Assembly: GCA_963575645.1 (NCBI GenBank)
Contig: OY754471.1
Coordinates: 33,798,401 to 33,862,400 of the forward strand
Direction of reading: 5' to 3'
From: Xanthostigma xanthostigma
Lineage: Eukaryota; Arthropoda; Insecta; Raphidioptera; Raphidiidae
DNA: 64,000 nt
The position numbers and the translations under genes were made by a program. Shown piece after piece: positions 1 through 12,479 of the stretch. Position 1 is the stretch's first letter; the number at the start of each line of letters is the position of its first letter. The notes below the pieces were generated by a model. The model did not search any database. It was not told the origin of the DNA and was given only the letters and a program-made list of their open reading frames with translations.

Positions 1-2600
1 TCCCCTTTCTTCAAGTTAAGTATGCCTTCTAAAGGCTTATGATCGCTGTATATAGTAACATGGTGCCCAAATACGTATTTATAGAATTTTTCCATAGCAA
101 AAACTATAGCTAACGCTTCGCGATGTAAAATAGGGTATTTCTGTTCTGTTTGAGAAAGAGTACGCGAAATAAAAAATACTGGCTTTTCTACATTATCTAT
201 TATGTGACATAAAATTCCCGCAATACCTTCATTACTAGCGTCACAAATTACAACTATTGGCTTTCTCGGATCGAAATGTTCTAACATTTTATTTTGTAGG
301 ATTTCTTTTTTGCATTTTTCAAATGACTGTTTACAATTCTCATCCCAATTCCAAATCGCGTCTTTTCTTAAAAGTTTATAAAATGGCTGTAATTTAGAAT
401 TCAAATAGGGTATGAATTTAGAATAGTAATTAATTAAACCGACAAATGATTTTAATTGTGTTGGGTTTTTCGGTTGGGGCGCTTCTACAATTGCTTTTAT
501 TTTCTCTTGGTTAGGAGAGATCCCCTTTTGTGAAATTTCGTGTCCTAAATATGTGACTTTTTCAACAAAAAAATTGCATTTATCCCAATTTACTTTTACA
601 TTATACTTTAGCAACCTGTCCAGTACTGTACATAATTTATCATTTAATTTTTCTAATGAAATATCTCCTATTAAGATATCGTCAATATAACAAAAAACTT
701 TATCCAATCCTTTTAAAATAATATCCATAATTGATTGAAAAATTGACGCTGCTGATTTAACACCAAATGGCAATCTACAATATGAAAACAAACCCTTATG
801 CGTATTTATTGTTAACAACTCTTTAGCACTCTCTGATAATTGCAACTGCTGATAAGCTCCCTTGAGATCCAAAACGCAAAAATATTTAACACCTACTAGA
901 CTTGCAAGAACTTCGTCAATAACAGGTAACGGATAGTGTTCCATTTTTATAAATTTATTGATTGTAACCGAACAATCCACACAAATACGAATTCCTGTTT
1001 GACCTTTTGGTACAACTACAATGGGAGACGCCCAATCTGATCTCGAAATAGGTTCAAGTATACCTTCAGTGCACAAATTTTCAATTTCTGATGCTACTTT
1101 ATTTCTTAAATAAAATGGAAGTGTGTAAGCTTTATAAAATACAGACTTTGCGTTCTCATTTAAATGAATATCGACTGTAAATTCTTTAATAGGGCATTTT
1201 AAATTGTTATCAAACAAAGATTTATAATTATTTTTAATTTTATTCAAAAACGCTTGTGTAGTGACTTCAACAGAATTTAAATTATTGATCAAACATAATT
1301 TACGCCAATTAGGATACAATACGTCCAGCCAATCACGTCCCAATAACGGATAAAACATTTTCGCAGTTTGAATTATTATCAAATTTAAAATGTAAATCTT
1401 ATTTTTATGTGAAACTTTTACTTCAATTTGACCCACTATATTTATGGTTTGTCCCGTAATAACTGATAATGGCAAGTTTGCCTTTTCAAGTTTTAAATAA
1501 TAAAAATATTTGTTATAATATTCAATTGAACAAATCGTAACACAAGATCCCGTATCGCATTCCATTTTAATCATTTTATTTTCAATCATAATTTCTATAA
1601 AAAGAGATTTGAACTCCTTATGTAACGCATTACTGTTATTTAATATTTCCCTTCCAATTGATTTAATATTGTTCGTTGAACATTCTGGCATATTTAAATT
1701 ATCAAAATTTGTATTATCCAAAGATTCATCTGTATTATTTACCAATCCCACTCTATTTCTAGCATAATTAAATCTATTATTATTCCCATATCTGTCATAT
1801 CTCTCATACCAATTTCTCCTATCCTGTCGATTTTCTCCGTTGTTCCTATCAGACCTATCATTCTTACCAAAAGCGGTTCCCTCGTTTCCTTGATGATTGC
1901 TCCTGTTGACTTTCTTCGATGGACATTGACGCTGAAAATGTCCTTTTCCTCCGCAATTGAAACACACTATTTCCTTATTTGTCCTGCCTTCCTGACGCCT
2001 TGAATTGTATGAATTCTCAGAACTTCTTCCTGTTCTTTCGTAATTTCTGTTTCTTTCTTCTCTTCTTCCCTGCTCTTTTAATCGATGTACTGCGTTGACC
2101 TCTTGACCTCGAGCGTGGCTCTGCATAGCTCCAACTTCTTTTCTCATCATTTCTAAGCTCAATGCTATTTTTAGTAAATTTTCAAACGTAGCTTTTTTGT
2201 CTTCATTTAATAACCTCGACTTTATCTCCTTGTTCCTCAAACCCGCAACGAATCTATCCCTTAACGCCAAGTCCAGAAAACTCTCATTGAATTCGCAATG
2301 CTCAGCCAGAGCTTGTAATTCAATTGCAAACTCCGAAACGCTTTCTCCTTCTTGCTGGCTCCTATTATTAAATTTATAGTGTTCCGCTATACCAATGTGG
2401 CCACCGCAAAATATTACTTTGCATTTGGTAATGATTTGATCATATGTGTAGTCCTTCGGTTTTCTTGGTTTGCAAGCTTTGGACAACTTTATGCTCGCTG
2501 CTGGCCCAATCAAGTTTAGCAGTAGTAAAATTTTAAATTTATTATCAGATATATTATTTAATTCAAAGTAATATAACATTTTTGATGATAGCCTTTAGTA
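1..2600 (-). mobile_element. Ty3/gypsy LTR retrotransposon, gag-pol part, open at the left window edge
   Basis: Read on the minus strand this stretch encodes, from right to left, a gag region (about 2580-2000), a CCHC zinc knuckle (CFNCGGKGHFQRQC, near 1960), an aspartic protease motif (CDTGSCVTI, near 1555), a reverse transcriptase with the YIDD box near 680, and the start of RNase H (SDHKPLEGI, near 35). The order and motifs are those of Ty3/gypsy pol, close to the K02A2.6-like group common in animal genomes. The reading is open through the window edge, so integrase and the 3' LTR lie outside. No LTR is seen upstream of gag. It is a retroelement fossil of undetermined age; the visible coding part looks largely whole. 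Confidence 0.85.
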
Positions 2601-2944
2601 CGAGACACATATAATGGTATAATCACATCACTGTTCCTTAAATTATAATCTTGCCAGTTGCCGATATTATTGACATTTTTTTACAAATTACACAAGAAAC
2701 ATACCATTGCGATCGGATCATTGTTTGTTTTTTTTGTATTAAATCGCGTGCGGTGTGCGGGTAATGGCTAGTATTAAATACGATATTTGCTACTCATTGG
2801 CATGGTTACCTAGATAATATGTTCCAATTAATGAAAGCATGCTTAGATGATTTATTTCAATCAAACAGTTTTTTTGACATAAGTTTTTGGGTGCATTTCT
2901 TGTATGCGCAGTACCTGTTGTACCACGCTAAGTGAGGCAAGTGA

Positions 2945-3088
2945 GCTAAATAGCTTTGAGTAAAGTCTATCAGAAGTCAATTTTGTTTGTTTGCTTCTGA
3001 ACTAATATCAGTTCAGAAGCAAACGACCTAAAACTGTTTTAGTGCCAAATATCGACATCTGTTAGAACTTGCTCAAAGCTATTAGATC
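2945..3088. repeat. Short nested palindrome (MITE-like)
   Basis: The outer arms (AATAGCTTTGAG near 2952 and CTCAAAGCTATT near 3073) are inverted. The centre is a nearly perfect hairpin, GTTTGCTTCTGAAC facing GTTCAGAAGCAAAC, around 2988-3025. There is no coding capacity. It is probably a small non-autonomous DNA element, family unknown. Confidence 0.5.
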
Positions 3089-3144
3089 ACACGCCGGGAC
3101 GCAACCAAAGTACATTTTGCAGAAAATCTATCGCACCGGACCGC

Positions 3145-3389
3145 TATAATATTATAAAAGGTAAAGTTTGTAAGTTTTGGAATTGGATATAGGAAGCAAT
3201 CTCCGAGACTACTCATCCGATTTCATAATTTTTTTCACCAATATTTAGAATGGACCTTCAGAATTGTTCAGGCTATATATTATCGCGTTTAAATAAAAGC
3301 TCTTTTCATGGTGACCAATTTTGCATCGCAAGTCGACGACAAAACGGCGAGAAGCTACAAATTCGGGCGAAGCCGAATCGGGCCGCTAG
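3145..3389 (+). mobile_element. Non-autonomous Helitron, 3' part
   Basis: It ends in GGGCCGCTAG followed by a host T, with a hairpin (ATTCGG-GCGAAG-CCGAAT) about 10 bases before the end. This is the Helitron 3' signature. The 5' end lacks the TC terminus, so this is a truncated copy without a Rep/helicase gene. Confidence 0.6.
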
Positions 3390-3426
3390 TATAAAATTCT
3401 TATTATGTTAACAGTGTTGTTAGTTA

Positions 3427-3885
3427 TCTAAAATATATAAAAGGAAACCGTGACTGATCTATCAACGCACCGCTTAAACCACTGGACGGAATGGGCTGAA
3501 ATTTGGCACTCAGATATTTATTATGACGTAGGCATCCGCTAAGAATAGATTTTTGAAAATTCATCCCTTAAAAGGGTGTACAGGGGGTTCAAAATTTACA
3601 TGGATAAATCATATAAGATAGATCAGTTCGAAAATGCGCTGGATTGCTCCTGTCAACAAATAAATAAATACGTATTTCATATTTTTACAAAAATAACCCC
3701 TTCGGAGGACGAAAAGAGGTAAATAGTCTCATTTTCAAGGTGTGTCAGGACGTTGATCGCGTAAATGTCATCAATTTGGAAATTTATGAGGGGCGTCTAC
3801 GTCGAGAAAGGAGTAACTATGCCAAATAATGGGAATGCATCCGTGTTTCGTCTCAATCGCGAACGAAGCCGCGAGTAATTGCTAG
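3427..3885 (+). mobile_element. Non-autonomous Helitron, full length
   Basis: It starts TCTA directly after an A and ends GCTAG directly before a T, as expected for insertion between A and T without target duplication. A short GC-rich inverted repeat (CGCG...CGCG, 3858-3873) precedes the terminus. It is 459 bp and non-coding. Its sequence differs from the neighbour ending at 3389, so it belongs to another subfamily. Confidence 0.6.
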
Positions 3886-4730
3886 TTAAATATCGAATGA
3901 TAAATAATTCGATTTTTTGCATATCCGAATAAAGTTTCGGTGCTAAATTTGCATTGATAAAACTACTTGATAAATGCAAAATGTCTACCGCACATCACGA
4001 AACCTTAATTACAATTTGATGGTTTGTGCTACGCTGGTTGCGCACGTCCATGTTTGACAAGTGTGCGCAGTCTTTGAAACGTTCATACAGTGCCTTAAAT
4101 AAAAGGAATACGTAGGTAAATGTATATGTTACATGCTACAAAAATTTCAAATTTTCACAGTAAGAAATTTAAACAATAATATACCTAATTAGGTACATGA
4201 AGTAAAATGTTATTTGCCATATTTAGATGTACATATTTTAAATTAGCTATTAAAATATTAAGGTCTACCTTTTATGTCAGATTGTGTAACTGCTTTAAAT
4301 AACAGGCTAAGTTTATTTTTAATTAAAACTTTTTTATTAAAATATTTCCATTAATATTTAACAGGGTTTAATTTTTGATCGTATAAAAGTTTGTTTAATT
4401 ATCATCAGACAGAATAAAGAATGTAGCGTTCTTTTTATGATTTCATAAAAAGTTTTTAAACTGACGATTAATATTTTAATAATTAAAAAGTCTTGAAGAC
4501 CTTCTCTTGTTTTTTCCGCGGTGTATTGAAACTTTGTATGTATATTACGTACCAATAATATAACGAAATCATAATAGGAAATAATAAAATATATAATAAA
4601 AAATTTAAATTACTACGTTTTAAAACGAACTAAAAATTATCAATTTAAAACGTGGTAATTTAATTTTTTTTTTTATTTTTTTTTTTAATATTGAGTGTGA
4701 AATTTGCAAATGATTTTAAATACTTTCGTG
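3886..4730. other. AT-rich stretch without a recognised gene
   Basis: Only short open frames, poly-T runs and no recognisable domain or repeat end. I see nothing to annotate here. Confidence 0.5.
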
Positions 4731-4733
4731 TTA

Positions 4734-5732
4734 TAGTGCAGGGCATAGTGGCGCATTCGTTTGCAAAATTCGTTTGGTTCGTAAATTTTTTTTTAAATGT
4801 CCAGGAGGCTCTCCTGATTATAATAGTGTAACATGACACTCAATATCTGTTGCCGTTATTGTTTAAACAACGAAAAATTGAAAATATTGCAAAATAATTT
4901 TTTTTGCAATAAATAATTTTTTTATATATTTTTCAGACTATTTTGAATCGAAAAAGTCCTTACACTCATTATCGTATCTTCAACCGGTGAATTTTTATGA
5001 ATTTTTAAAAATTAAAAATCGTTGTAAATCGTGATTTTCTTGAATTAAATAGTACACCTGAAAAAAAAAATGCCGTGATTTCTATTTTTTTATTAAATAT
5101 TTAAACTTTAATAAAAAAAATGGCGTAATCAGATTTCAAATATTTTATTAATTATTATGTTTATTATTCATAATAACAATATGCAATAATTTGTCGAAGC
5201 GTACCATCTGCCTCTATCTTACTAATGTCATACATAGGACTGGGAGTGAGATGACAATACTACTATCCTTAAAGTGCATGCGCGTAAAGAGCATATTGTT
5301 ATTATGAATAATAAACATAATAATTAATAAAATATTTGAAATCTGATTACGCCATTTTTTTTATTAAAGTTTAAATATTTAATAAAAAAATAGAAATCAC
5401 GGTATTTTTTTTTCAGGTGTACTATTTAATTCAAGAAAATTACGATTTACAACGATTTTTAATTTTTAAAAATTCATAAAAATTCACCGGTTGAAGATAC
5501 GATAATGAGTGTAAGGACTTTTTCGATTCAAAATAGTCTGAAAAATATATAAAAAAATTATTTATTGCAAAAAAAATTATTTTGCAATATTTTCAATTTT
5601 TCGTTGTTTAAACAATAACGGCAACAGATATTGAGTGTCATGTTACACTGTTATAATCAGGAGAGACATTAAAAAAAAAATTTACGAACCAAACGAATTT
5701 TGCAAACGAATGCGCCACTATGCCCTGCACTA
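4734..5732. mobile_element. 999-bp foldback element with about 450-bp terminal inverted repeats and TTA target duplication
   Basis: The left arm (4734-5191) and right arm (5290-5732) are near-perfect reverse complements around a 98-bp unique centre. The ends read TAGTGCAGGGCATAGTGG and its complement. TTA occurs directly outside both ends (4731-4733 and 5733-5735), which fits a 3-bp TWA duplication as used by PIF/Harbinger elements. A TA duplication with a shorter TIR is the alternative. No ORF is seen, so it would need a transposase in trans. Confidence 0.7.
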
Positions 5733-5789
5733 TTAAAAACGGAACCATTCCAATTTCAATAATATTAACATTTGATGTCTAGTATAATA

Positions 5790-6712
5790 AAGAAATCAAA
5801 GGAACAGATTTTTTTTAATTTTTTGGTTAATTTTTGTAGAGCTGTGTCTTTGTGAAAAATGGTTGTATCGAGATGGAAAACATTTTTTGGTAATTATTTT
5901 TTTTACAAAATTTGTAAGTAAATTCAGAAAACAATACTGACTCATTTTTGAGACGATTCGGCCTATGCGTACTATAATTTTATTCGTCAATTAATTGCTT
6001 TTTTTCATTTTGATGATGATTACACAATGGTTAGGAACAATACAATTTTGTTCCTTGGTCCGAAAAAACGGTTTAATAGATCAATTTGGAAATTTACAGG
6101 GCTATTGAGGGTAAAAAAAACGCGGAAACATTAGATTCCCTATCAATATTTATAAATAAGCGGTAGATTCACAAAAAACCGTAAAAAGTCATTTTTTGCA
6201 CTTTTTTCAAATTAATGTTGAGAACGAATAAAAAAAATGTTTTTCTCAAAAAACCACGAAAGGATCATGTAGGGCTTTTATTGAAGTTTTTAAAACTGCC
6301 CATCAATTTGCTGTGCGGTCATTGGTTGCTGAGATATTGATGATCAAAAAGAATAGAATATTTTCTATTCAAAGTCGGATATCTCAGCAAAAAATCAACG
6401 TTGAGAGGCTAATAAAAAACTAAATTAAAGCTGAATAAACAAGCTAACTCACTAATGCATTGGTTTAACTGAAAAAAAAAAAAATTCTCAAGCCCATGAA
6501 CCCAGAAAAAAAATAAAAAATTTGGAAATTTTTGGTTTTGCGCTATTCCTTATGATTGCGCAATAACCGTAGCTTGTAAAAATTGTTTGCCAAAAGATCT
6601 CGAAAGATTCAAAACGGTTTTTTTATCTTGATACGACCATTTTTCACGAAGATACAGCTCTACCCAAAAAAAAATGTAAAAAATTTCTGTTCCTCTAATT
6701 GTTTGGACAGTG
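5790..6712. mobile_element. Inverted-repeat element, decayed
   Basis: A stretch near 5799-5885 (GGAACAGA, then TAGAGCTGTGTCTT and GAAAAATGGTTGTATC) returns in inverted, diverged form at about 6615-6705. The interior is AT-rich and non-coding. The exact ends and target duplication could not be fixed, so the family is not assigned. It abuts the next element. Confidence 0.5.
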
Positions 6713-6716
6713 TAAT

Positions 6717-7642
6717 TAGAGGACGGTAACAGAAATGGTCAAGGCGCGCTTGGCGGCAGAAACGCTCTCTTTCGTGTAGTCTGAGCCCCCCTCTACAAAT
6801 CCGCTTAGTGGAGTAGGGGTCTAGCGCGTCGCAATACGACGCTGGGGCACTATGCCTCTACTAAATGACAGAAAATAACTGAAATGCAAATGGGGGGGAC
6901 CTCCTAATTGCAGAAAAAATATTTTCTGACAATTTACTGCCAGCAGAGACATTCAAAATCCTTTCAAAAAATCGAAAAAAAAACTTACAAAAAATAGAAA
7001 GAAGATTTAATTTGAAGTTAAAACTTGCCTGAATGGTTGATTGGGTGGCCTGGAATACAAGAAAAAATTTTCGTGGCTCCAAATGACTTTACTTCCTTTC
7101 GATGAGTTTCAAAATTTTCACAGGCAGGTTTTCTATTAGTACCCAAAAAGTTTGTAAAAAATATTATCTGCCAATTTTGTCACTACTCGATCACAATCTG
7201 CCAATTTAATGTTCTTGTCATTAATGCTTTACTTGAATACCATGTTAAACTTTCCGCGAACATGACGCGTTTTTGCAAGGTCGATTTTGGCAGAAAACTG
7301 TACCGCGGGAAGAAGACGAACCGTTTGAACTCTGTTTCACTCACCGAGCCTTTTTTTAATTATTTATTTTGTTTATATTTATTTATTATAGGTACTAGCA
7401 GGCTAAATTAGCAGAAAATATTTTTTCTGCAGTTAGGAGGTCCCCCCAGATGCCTTTTAGTCATTCTCTACCATTTAGTAGAGCAATTTTGAATTTTGAG
7501 GTTTTTTTACAGTACCCCAGCGTCGTATCGCAATGCGCTAGACCCCTACTTCACTAAGCGAATTTGTAGAGGGGGACTACACGAAATAGAGCATTTCCGG
7601 CCACCAAGTGCTTTTTGACCATTTCTGTCACCGTCTCTGTAA
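6717..7642. mobile_element. Long-TIR foldback family FB-A, copy 1
   Basis: The terminal inverted repeats of about 230 bp start with a segment containing GACAGAAATGGTCAAGG, followed by the recurring AGAAACGCTCTCTTTCG and GGGGTCTAGCGC. A second full copy is at 31886-32752 and a partial copy at 35360-35587. The interior has no convincing ORF. The family name is local to this annotation and the transposase class is unknown. Confidence 0.65.
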
Positions 7643-8235
7643 CTCCCTTGAATTTAAAATATACTTTTAAAGAAAAATAATTTGGCTATAGCGACGTCGA
7701 ATGTAACGCCAATTTCGGGTATAGCAACTATAGTTTTAATGAACAATTTGTAACAAATTCCTAGAAATCCCATGCAGACATTGCGACCGAGTCTACACAC
7801 AAAGTACAAAGGATGCGTTGTACGCTGCTATAATACTAAAAAGATATTGTTTATTTGGTGAAGGAAAAGACAATATAGCATATATTTAATAATTTACTAT
7901 ATGAATTATTATCTATTATGAGCGAAGGCAACAAAGCGTATCGAATATATATCTGCGTCTCTTTCTTCGATGTAATTCCCGGATTTCTCTGATGATAGGA
8001 TTGGTTAGTTTACTTGCATTCAATCTGAATAAAGTATCTCTGTTTCAAAAACTTTGTCTTTTTCTATGACGTTAACATGGGCGTACCCAGCTTTTGGTCC
8101 AGGAAATTAGAAATTTCTTAAGCCGAGTCCCCCGTGCTTGTTTTGCCCTCCTGGATAAGCCAGTGCTTACGGCGTAAAAAATGACAGTAGTATATGTTTG
8201 CACCCTAATGGTTCGATTGCGATTTTATTCCTATG

Positions 8236-9178
8236 CTCAGTATTAGGTCCTCTTTTGTTCATCATCTACATTAATGACCTACCTATTAATATAAACTGTA
8301 CCTCTGTCTTATATGCTGACGATACAACATTCATAAAAGAAATAACTTCAACAGTTGACACTCATTACCAAGATATATTAAACAAGGCTAAAATGTGGTT
8401 TCTTGCTAACGGACTACAGTTAAACGAAACTAAAACTGTAAAAATTATATTTTCCAATAAACCAACATTCGACAAGGATTGTGTCAAATATTTGGGATTA
8501 CATTTGGATTCTAAATTAAATTGGCAACAACACATTAACATTTTATGCACAAAATTGTCAAAGGCTTTATTTGCAGTTAGAAAGATCTATTTGACAGTGG
8601 GACCTGAAGCCGCAAAAACTGCATATTTTGCAACTTTTCATAGCTTGATGATATACGGCATCGTAGCCTGGGGAACAGCACCATCAGCATCTGATGTGTT
8701 ACTACAACAAAAAAAAGTTATACGTATTTTAACAAATTCTGGCTTCACAGATCACTGTAAACCATTGTTCAAAAAATTAAAAATTATGTCTTTTCCATCT
8801 TTGGTAGTTTTCTACAACTTATGGTATATAAAAAAGAACATAAACAACCACAATTTTTTAAATAGTTTTCATAACTAGAATACCAGAAGCACCAATGTCA
8901 TTAGCATTCCATCCCATAGATTAACGGTGTCAAATAGACAATTCAAAAGTATCCAATGGTTCAATTTGCTGCCACCAAGTGTAACAAATTTAAATTATAA
9001 ACAATTTCGTAATAAAATTAAAAATGTTTTAATAAATGAATGCCTTTACGACACTAAAGACTTTGTAAAAATAACTTTTTAAAATGTTTGAAGACTATGA
9101 ATGTTGTTATGTTAATAAATTTTTGTATGTAAAATGACGTCTTCTACACTACGCATGTAGTATTACAGAAATAAAGAA

Positions 9179-9211
<33 letters not shown>
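8236..9211 (+). mobile_element. LINE (Jockey/CR1-like) 3' end with reverse transcriptase fragment
   Basis: The frame encodes the second half of a non-LTR reverse transcriptase: SVLGPLLFIIYINDLP, the YADD box (VLYADDTTF, near 8310), YLGLHLDSKLNW and the thumb region. The match starts abruptly inside the usual GVPQGSVLGP motif near 8236, so this is a 5'-truncated insertion. A TAG at 8876-8878 interrupts the frame. The same frame continues with LINE-like sequence (SNRQFKSIQWFNLLPPS) to a TAA ending at 9082. After the 3' UTR comes AATAAAG and an (ATT)n tail (9179-9211), a typical microsatellite tail for such LINEs. It is a dead copy. Confidence 0.8.
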
Positions 9212-9299
9212 GAATAAAGGTATATTATGCAATATAGACATTCAAGGAGTTACGAAAATGGAACACACCTTAGATTGTACGTTAGAGCAGAGATCTAAA

Positions 9300-9660
9300 C
9301 TGTGACAATGCAATATTTTTTTTTAAATACACGCGTGTATATGAGCATTGCACGGATGCATCCCCGGATTTCGGGGGGGGGGTCGAGGCACCCGCCTCGG
9401 GCGGCAGTTTCAGGGGGCGCCATAATCATAATATAATATGGTTGAAAACTACACCCAACCTATCCTTTTTCCGATTTACTCAATCTGCTTGTTTAGGTAC
9501 CTACTGACGGTTCCCCGTTCACGAAGAATGCCAACCATTATATATTTGTGAGTTTTTTAAAGTGATTTATCTTAAACGCGCCATTATCAAGATTCTACCC
9601 CGGCTCTGCGCGGCTGTGTTGTCTGGCAATAAATATTGTTTTATTTCTTTCTTGATTTCT
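9300..9660. other. Non-coding stretch with a GC-rich hAT-like patch
   Basis: A G-run and the words GGCGGCAGTTTCAGGGGGCG near 9380-9421 stand out from the AT-rich background. They resemble end regions of hAT-type relics seen elsewhere in the window (26160 and 29190). There is no gene. Confidence 0.3.
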
Positions 9661-9663
9661 TTG

Positions 9664-9756
9664 TTTATTTGTATATAGGTATAGCAACTTCCGGATATAG
9701 CGACGGAATTATAGTGGTCCCTTAATCGTCGTTATAACCGAAATTCACTGTATTTG
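9664..9756. mobile_element. Possible pogo/Tigger-type terminal relic
   Basis: The words ATAGCGACGGAATTATAG and GTCGTTATAACCGAAATTC resemble the ends of pogo-like elements. A diverged related piece lies at 7683-7735 (CTATAGCGACGTCGAATG). The two lie either side of the LINE tail, so they could be two ends of one old element. This is tentative. Confidence 0.3.
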
Positions 9757-10297
9757 GAAATTGGAATGTAAAATAAGAAAATATTTCTTACATTGCATAA
9801 CTGTGTCGAGGGAATTGTAATCAGAGGCTGAGTTTTCTAAGTAGACAAAAAATTGTTATATTAAGCATGTTTTTTAAAACTATTCACGTGGGTACCTATG
9901 CAATATGTTTATAGTAATAAAGGGATCGACCATGTGTCTATTCACGTACCTACCTAATGCAAATGCACATTAGCATACAGTGTGTTCATTGGTTCATGTA
10001 CTTATAGAGAAATAGGACGTAAATCTATTATTTTCTTTCAAACATTGTACACTGTTGTTAAGTTTAAGCTGGCTGGTTTTCTTTATTGAGCGAACCAGTT
10101 CACGGAAACATGTTCGCAAAACTATCTAGTTCCATTGGCTCACTGATGTATACTTTTTTTTATATATAGTTATTTATGGACGCATCGACATCAAAGGTCA
10201 TTAGCGTCCGGACCTATAGGTTATGAATCTAACTATGAAGTTATTTTGGGCCTATTAAAACTAATTGAGACTAAATGAGCGAATACAATCCTGATGA

Positions 10298-10441
10298 ATA
10301 AATAAGATTATCGACTAATTTTTCAGACAATATATTAAAGGTTAATGTATTAATTATATATTTTGTTAATATATTGTCTGAAAAATTGGTCGATAATTTT
10401 ATTTATTGAAGAGTTCTAATCAGACGTTAATCAAAGATTTG
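10298..10441 (-). mobile_element. Short Penelope-type terminal element (hairpin) with 13-bp target duplication
   Basis: The 144-bp insert is flanked by ACAATCCTGATGA on both sides (10285-10297 and 10442-10454). It matches the terminal repeat of the full Penelope-like element at 13673-16634, in the opposite orientation as drawn. It consists of an inverted arm (TTTTTCAGACAATATATTAA), a short centre, the direct arm and the tail ending in CGTTAATCAAAGATTTG. It has no ORF. Confidence 0.8.
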
Positions 10442-11201
10442 ACAATCCTGATGAGTTGAGAAACGATATTATACGCTGGATGCCGTTTTCGGTGTCCTCG
10501 AAAATTTTAAGTAGGTCGTCGGGAAATCCGCAAACGATTCTTTCGACACTCCAAGAAGATATGTTTTATGCTTAAAGGGACTTTACATAATATGTGTATA
10601 CCTTGGCGTTGAAGGACAGAAATCATTGAAATCTTTCGTATTATTTCTTTGATTCTATAGGTATACGTAAGAGAATAATCTTTTTTTCCTGATTATTTTT
10701 ATGAAAGTGTGTATAAAAAAGATTAAGATTGTTATGGCTTTTATTACTTACGTAGTTAGTAGTTAGATCTCTTGATGTAACCAGAACATATTCTAGAGAA
10801 AGATAGGAAATAACAACGGCGGAGAACATAGTCGCTGGACTGTAACTACCCAAGTCTAATGGCTCCCACATACTACATAATAATGATAGTGTTTGTGACA
10901 TTTGCTAATTTAACGGTTTCCCCCAAAAATTATAGGACTCTTCATATTTGCATACCAAACATCCTCCCAAAATTTGGTTTCAAACCTGTCATCCGTTGAC
11001 GTTTTGGTTTCCCTCAATAAATTCCAGATAAATATCGAGATTGTTCCTTATTCAAAGTCATATCCGATTACCTGTCAAACTCCTTTATGCTCAAAATTTG
11101 CCTACGTCCTAATGTCCTAAAATTCCTTCATTCGCCCATTGATATTAAGTGGAAGTTTAAAAATGTAGAAAATAACAAGAAGTGCGATAGATGAGAAACA
11201 G

Positions 11202-11510
11202 TAATGGTGCGAATGGCGTCTGTTATGACATAAAGTCGAGAAACGGACGTTAAACGCATTTTTATTTTTAAATTGGACTCTATTCTATAAGTAGAGTAAT
11301 TGTGATCCATTAAAGTTAATGAGAGATAGTTGGAAAGAATTCCATGGCATAGGGATAATGGTGCGAATGGCGTCTGTTATGACATACAGTCGAGAAACGG
11401 AAGTTAAACGCATTATTAATTATTTTTCAATTGGACTCTATTCTATAAATAGAGTAATTGTGACCCATTGAAGTTAATGAGAGGTAGTTGGAAAGAATTC
11501 CGTGGCATAA
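11202..11510. repeat. Two tandem copies of a 155-bp unit
   Basis: AATGGTGCGAATGGCGTCTG begins both units (about 11203 and 11358). They stay alignable through GAAAGAATTCC(A/G)TGGCATA. Divergence is slight, mostly substitutions and a small indel. Non-coding. Confidence 0.75.
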
Positions 11511-11669
11511 GGATCAAAGCAAAGCAATACTGAACTTTTTAAACTTGCATTTATTACGGACATTTCGGTACAAAACGTACCAAACCGTCAGTCATAAATG
11601 CAAGTTTAAAAAGTTCAGTATTACTTTGCTTTGATCCTTATGCCACGGAATTCTTTCCAAATACCTCTC
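11479..11669. repeat. Hairpin with about 75-bp arms, fused to the preceding tandem repeat
   Basis: The left arm (GAGAGGTAGTTGGAAAGAAT ... AACTTGCATTTAT) and right arm (ATAAATGCAAGTT ... ATTCTTTCC) are near-perfect inverted copies around a 42-bp loop containing ACGGACATTTCGGTAC. The left arm overlaps the end of the second tandem unit, so the hairpin probably arose by inverted duplication of that unit. Confidence 0.7.
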
Positions 11670-12479
11670 ATTATTATTTTTTTTAAATTTGTCTTAAAAT
11701 TTTTGCAATGAATTTCCGTTGCATACCGTATACATGTCTGCCTCCAACCATCCCCAGCTGAACTGTATTATATAACGTGAAGGTAATCCATTTCACATTT
11801 GAGTGGTCCCTCTCTCCCCCAATGCACATACACACACAAGGAGTATCGCCACGGGTACGGTATGAGGGCACGTTTCGTATACATTAAATGAAAATGCCAT
11901 ACCCATATATACATATGTGCGTGTAGGATATACAGGCAGAATATGCTGTATGGGAAATTACCTTTGTGTGTACTTAGATGATACGATATTTACATAGGAG
12001 GATGGACGTTTTTTTTTTTTTTGTTACAGGTTACTTTCCTTTATGCTTTTCATATTTCAATATTCGATTATATCGCAACTATAATATTTTATACCATAAT
12101 TGAATATTGACATGCTATAAAACCTTTGTATTACAACACAAATTAAAGGTTATGTGTTTTTTAAACAAGTAAATAAAATTAAAATATTATTTTTTATTTG
12201 TATTGTATAATTGATATATATGACAAAGCTCATGAACACCGGTGATAAGTAATATTTTATTTTAATTTTATTTATAGATGTTTTCTTTTGTGAAAGCAAG
12301 TGTAACATTAGTAGAGGACGGGTAACACCGGAAATTAAACACCTTTCAGATCAGCGTACCACGTATTTTAGTACTAAAGAGTCTAATCGATTTGGATCAA
12401 TATACTTCCTAAATTAAATCTAATTATAAAAATATCATTTGACAAATAAATCGATGCGTAAATGAAACAAGCTCATCAT

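Noticed and set aside
10291-10466. CTGATGAGTTGAGAAACG near 10449 looks like a hammerhead core
   Set aside because: CTGATGA here is part of the 13-bp target duplication and the stem between the boxes is too short to pair, so it is probably chance.
11683-11871. 62-codon minus-strand frame
   Set aside because: No domain, splice signals or codon pattern; it lies beside a hairpin and is probably chance.
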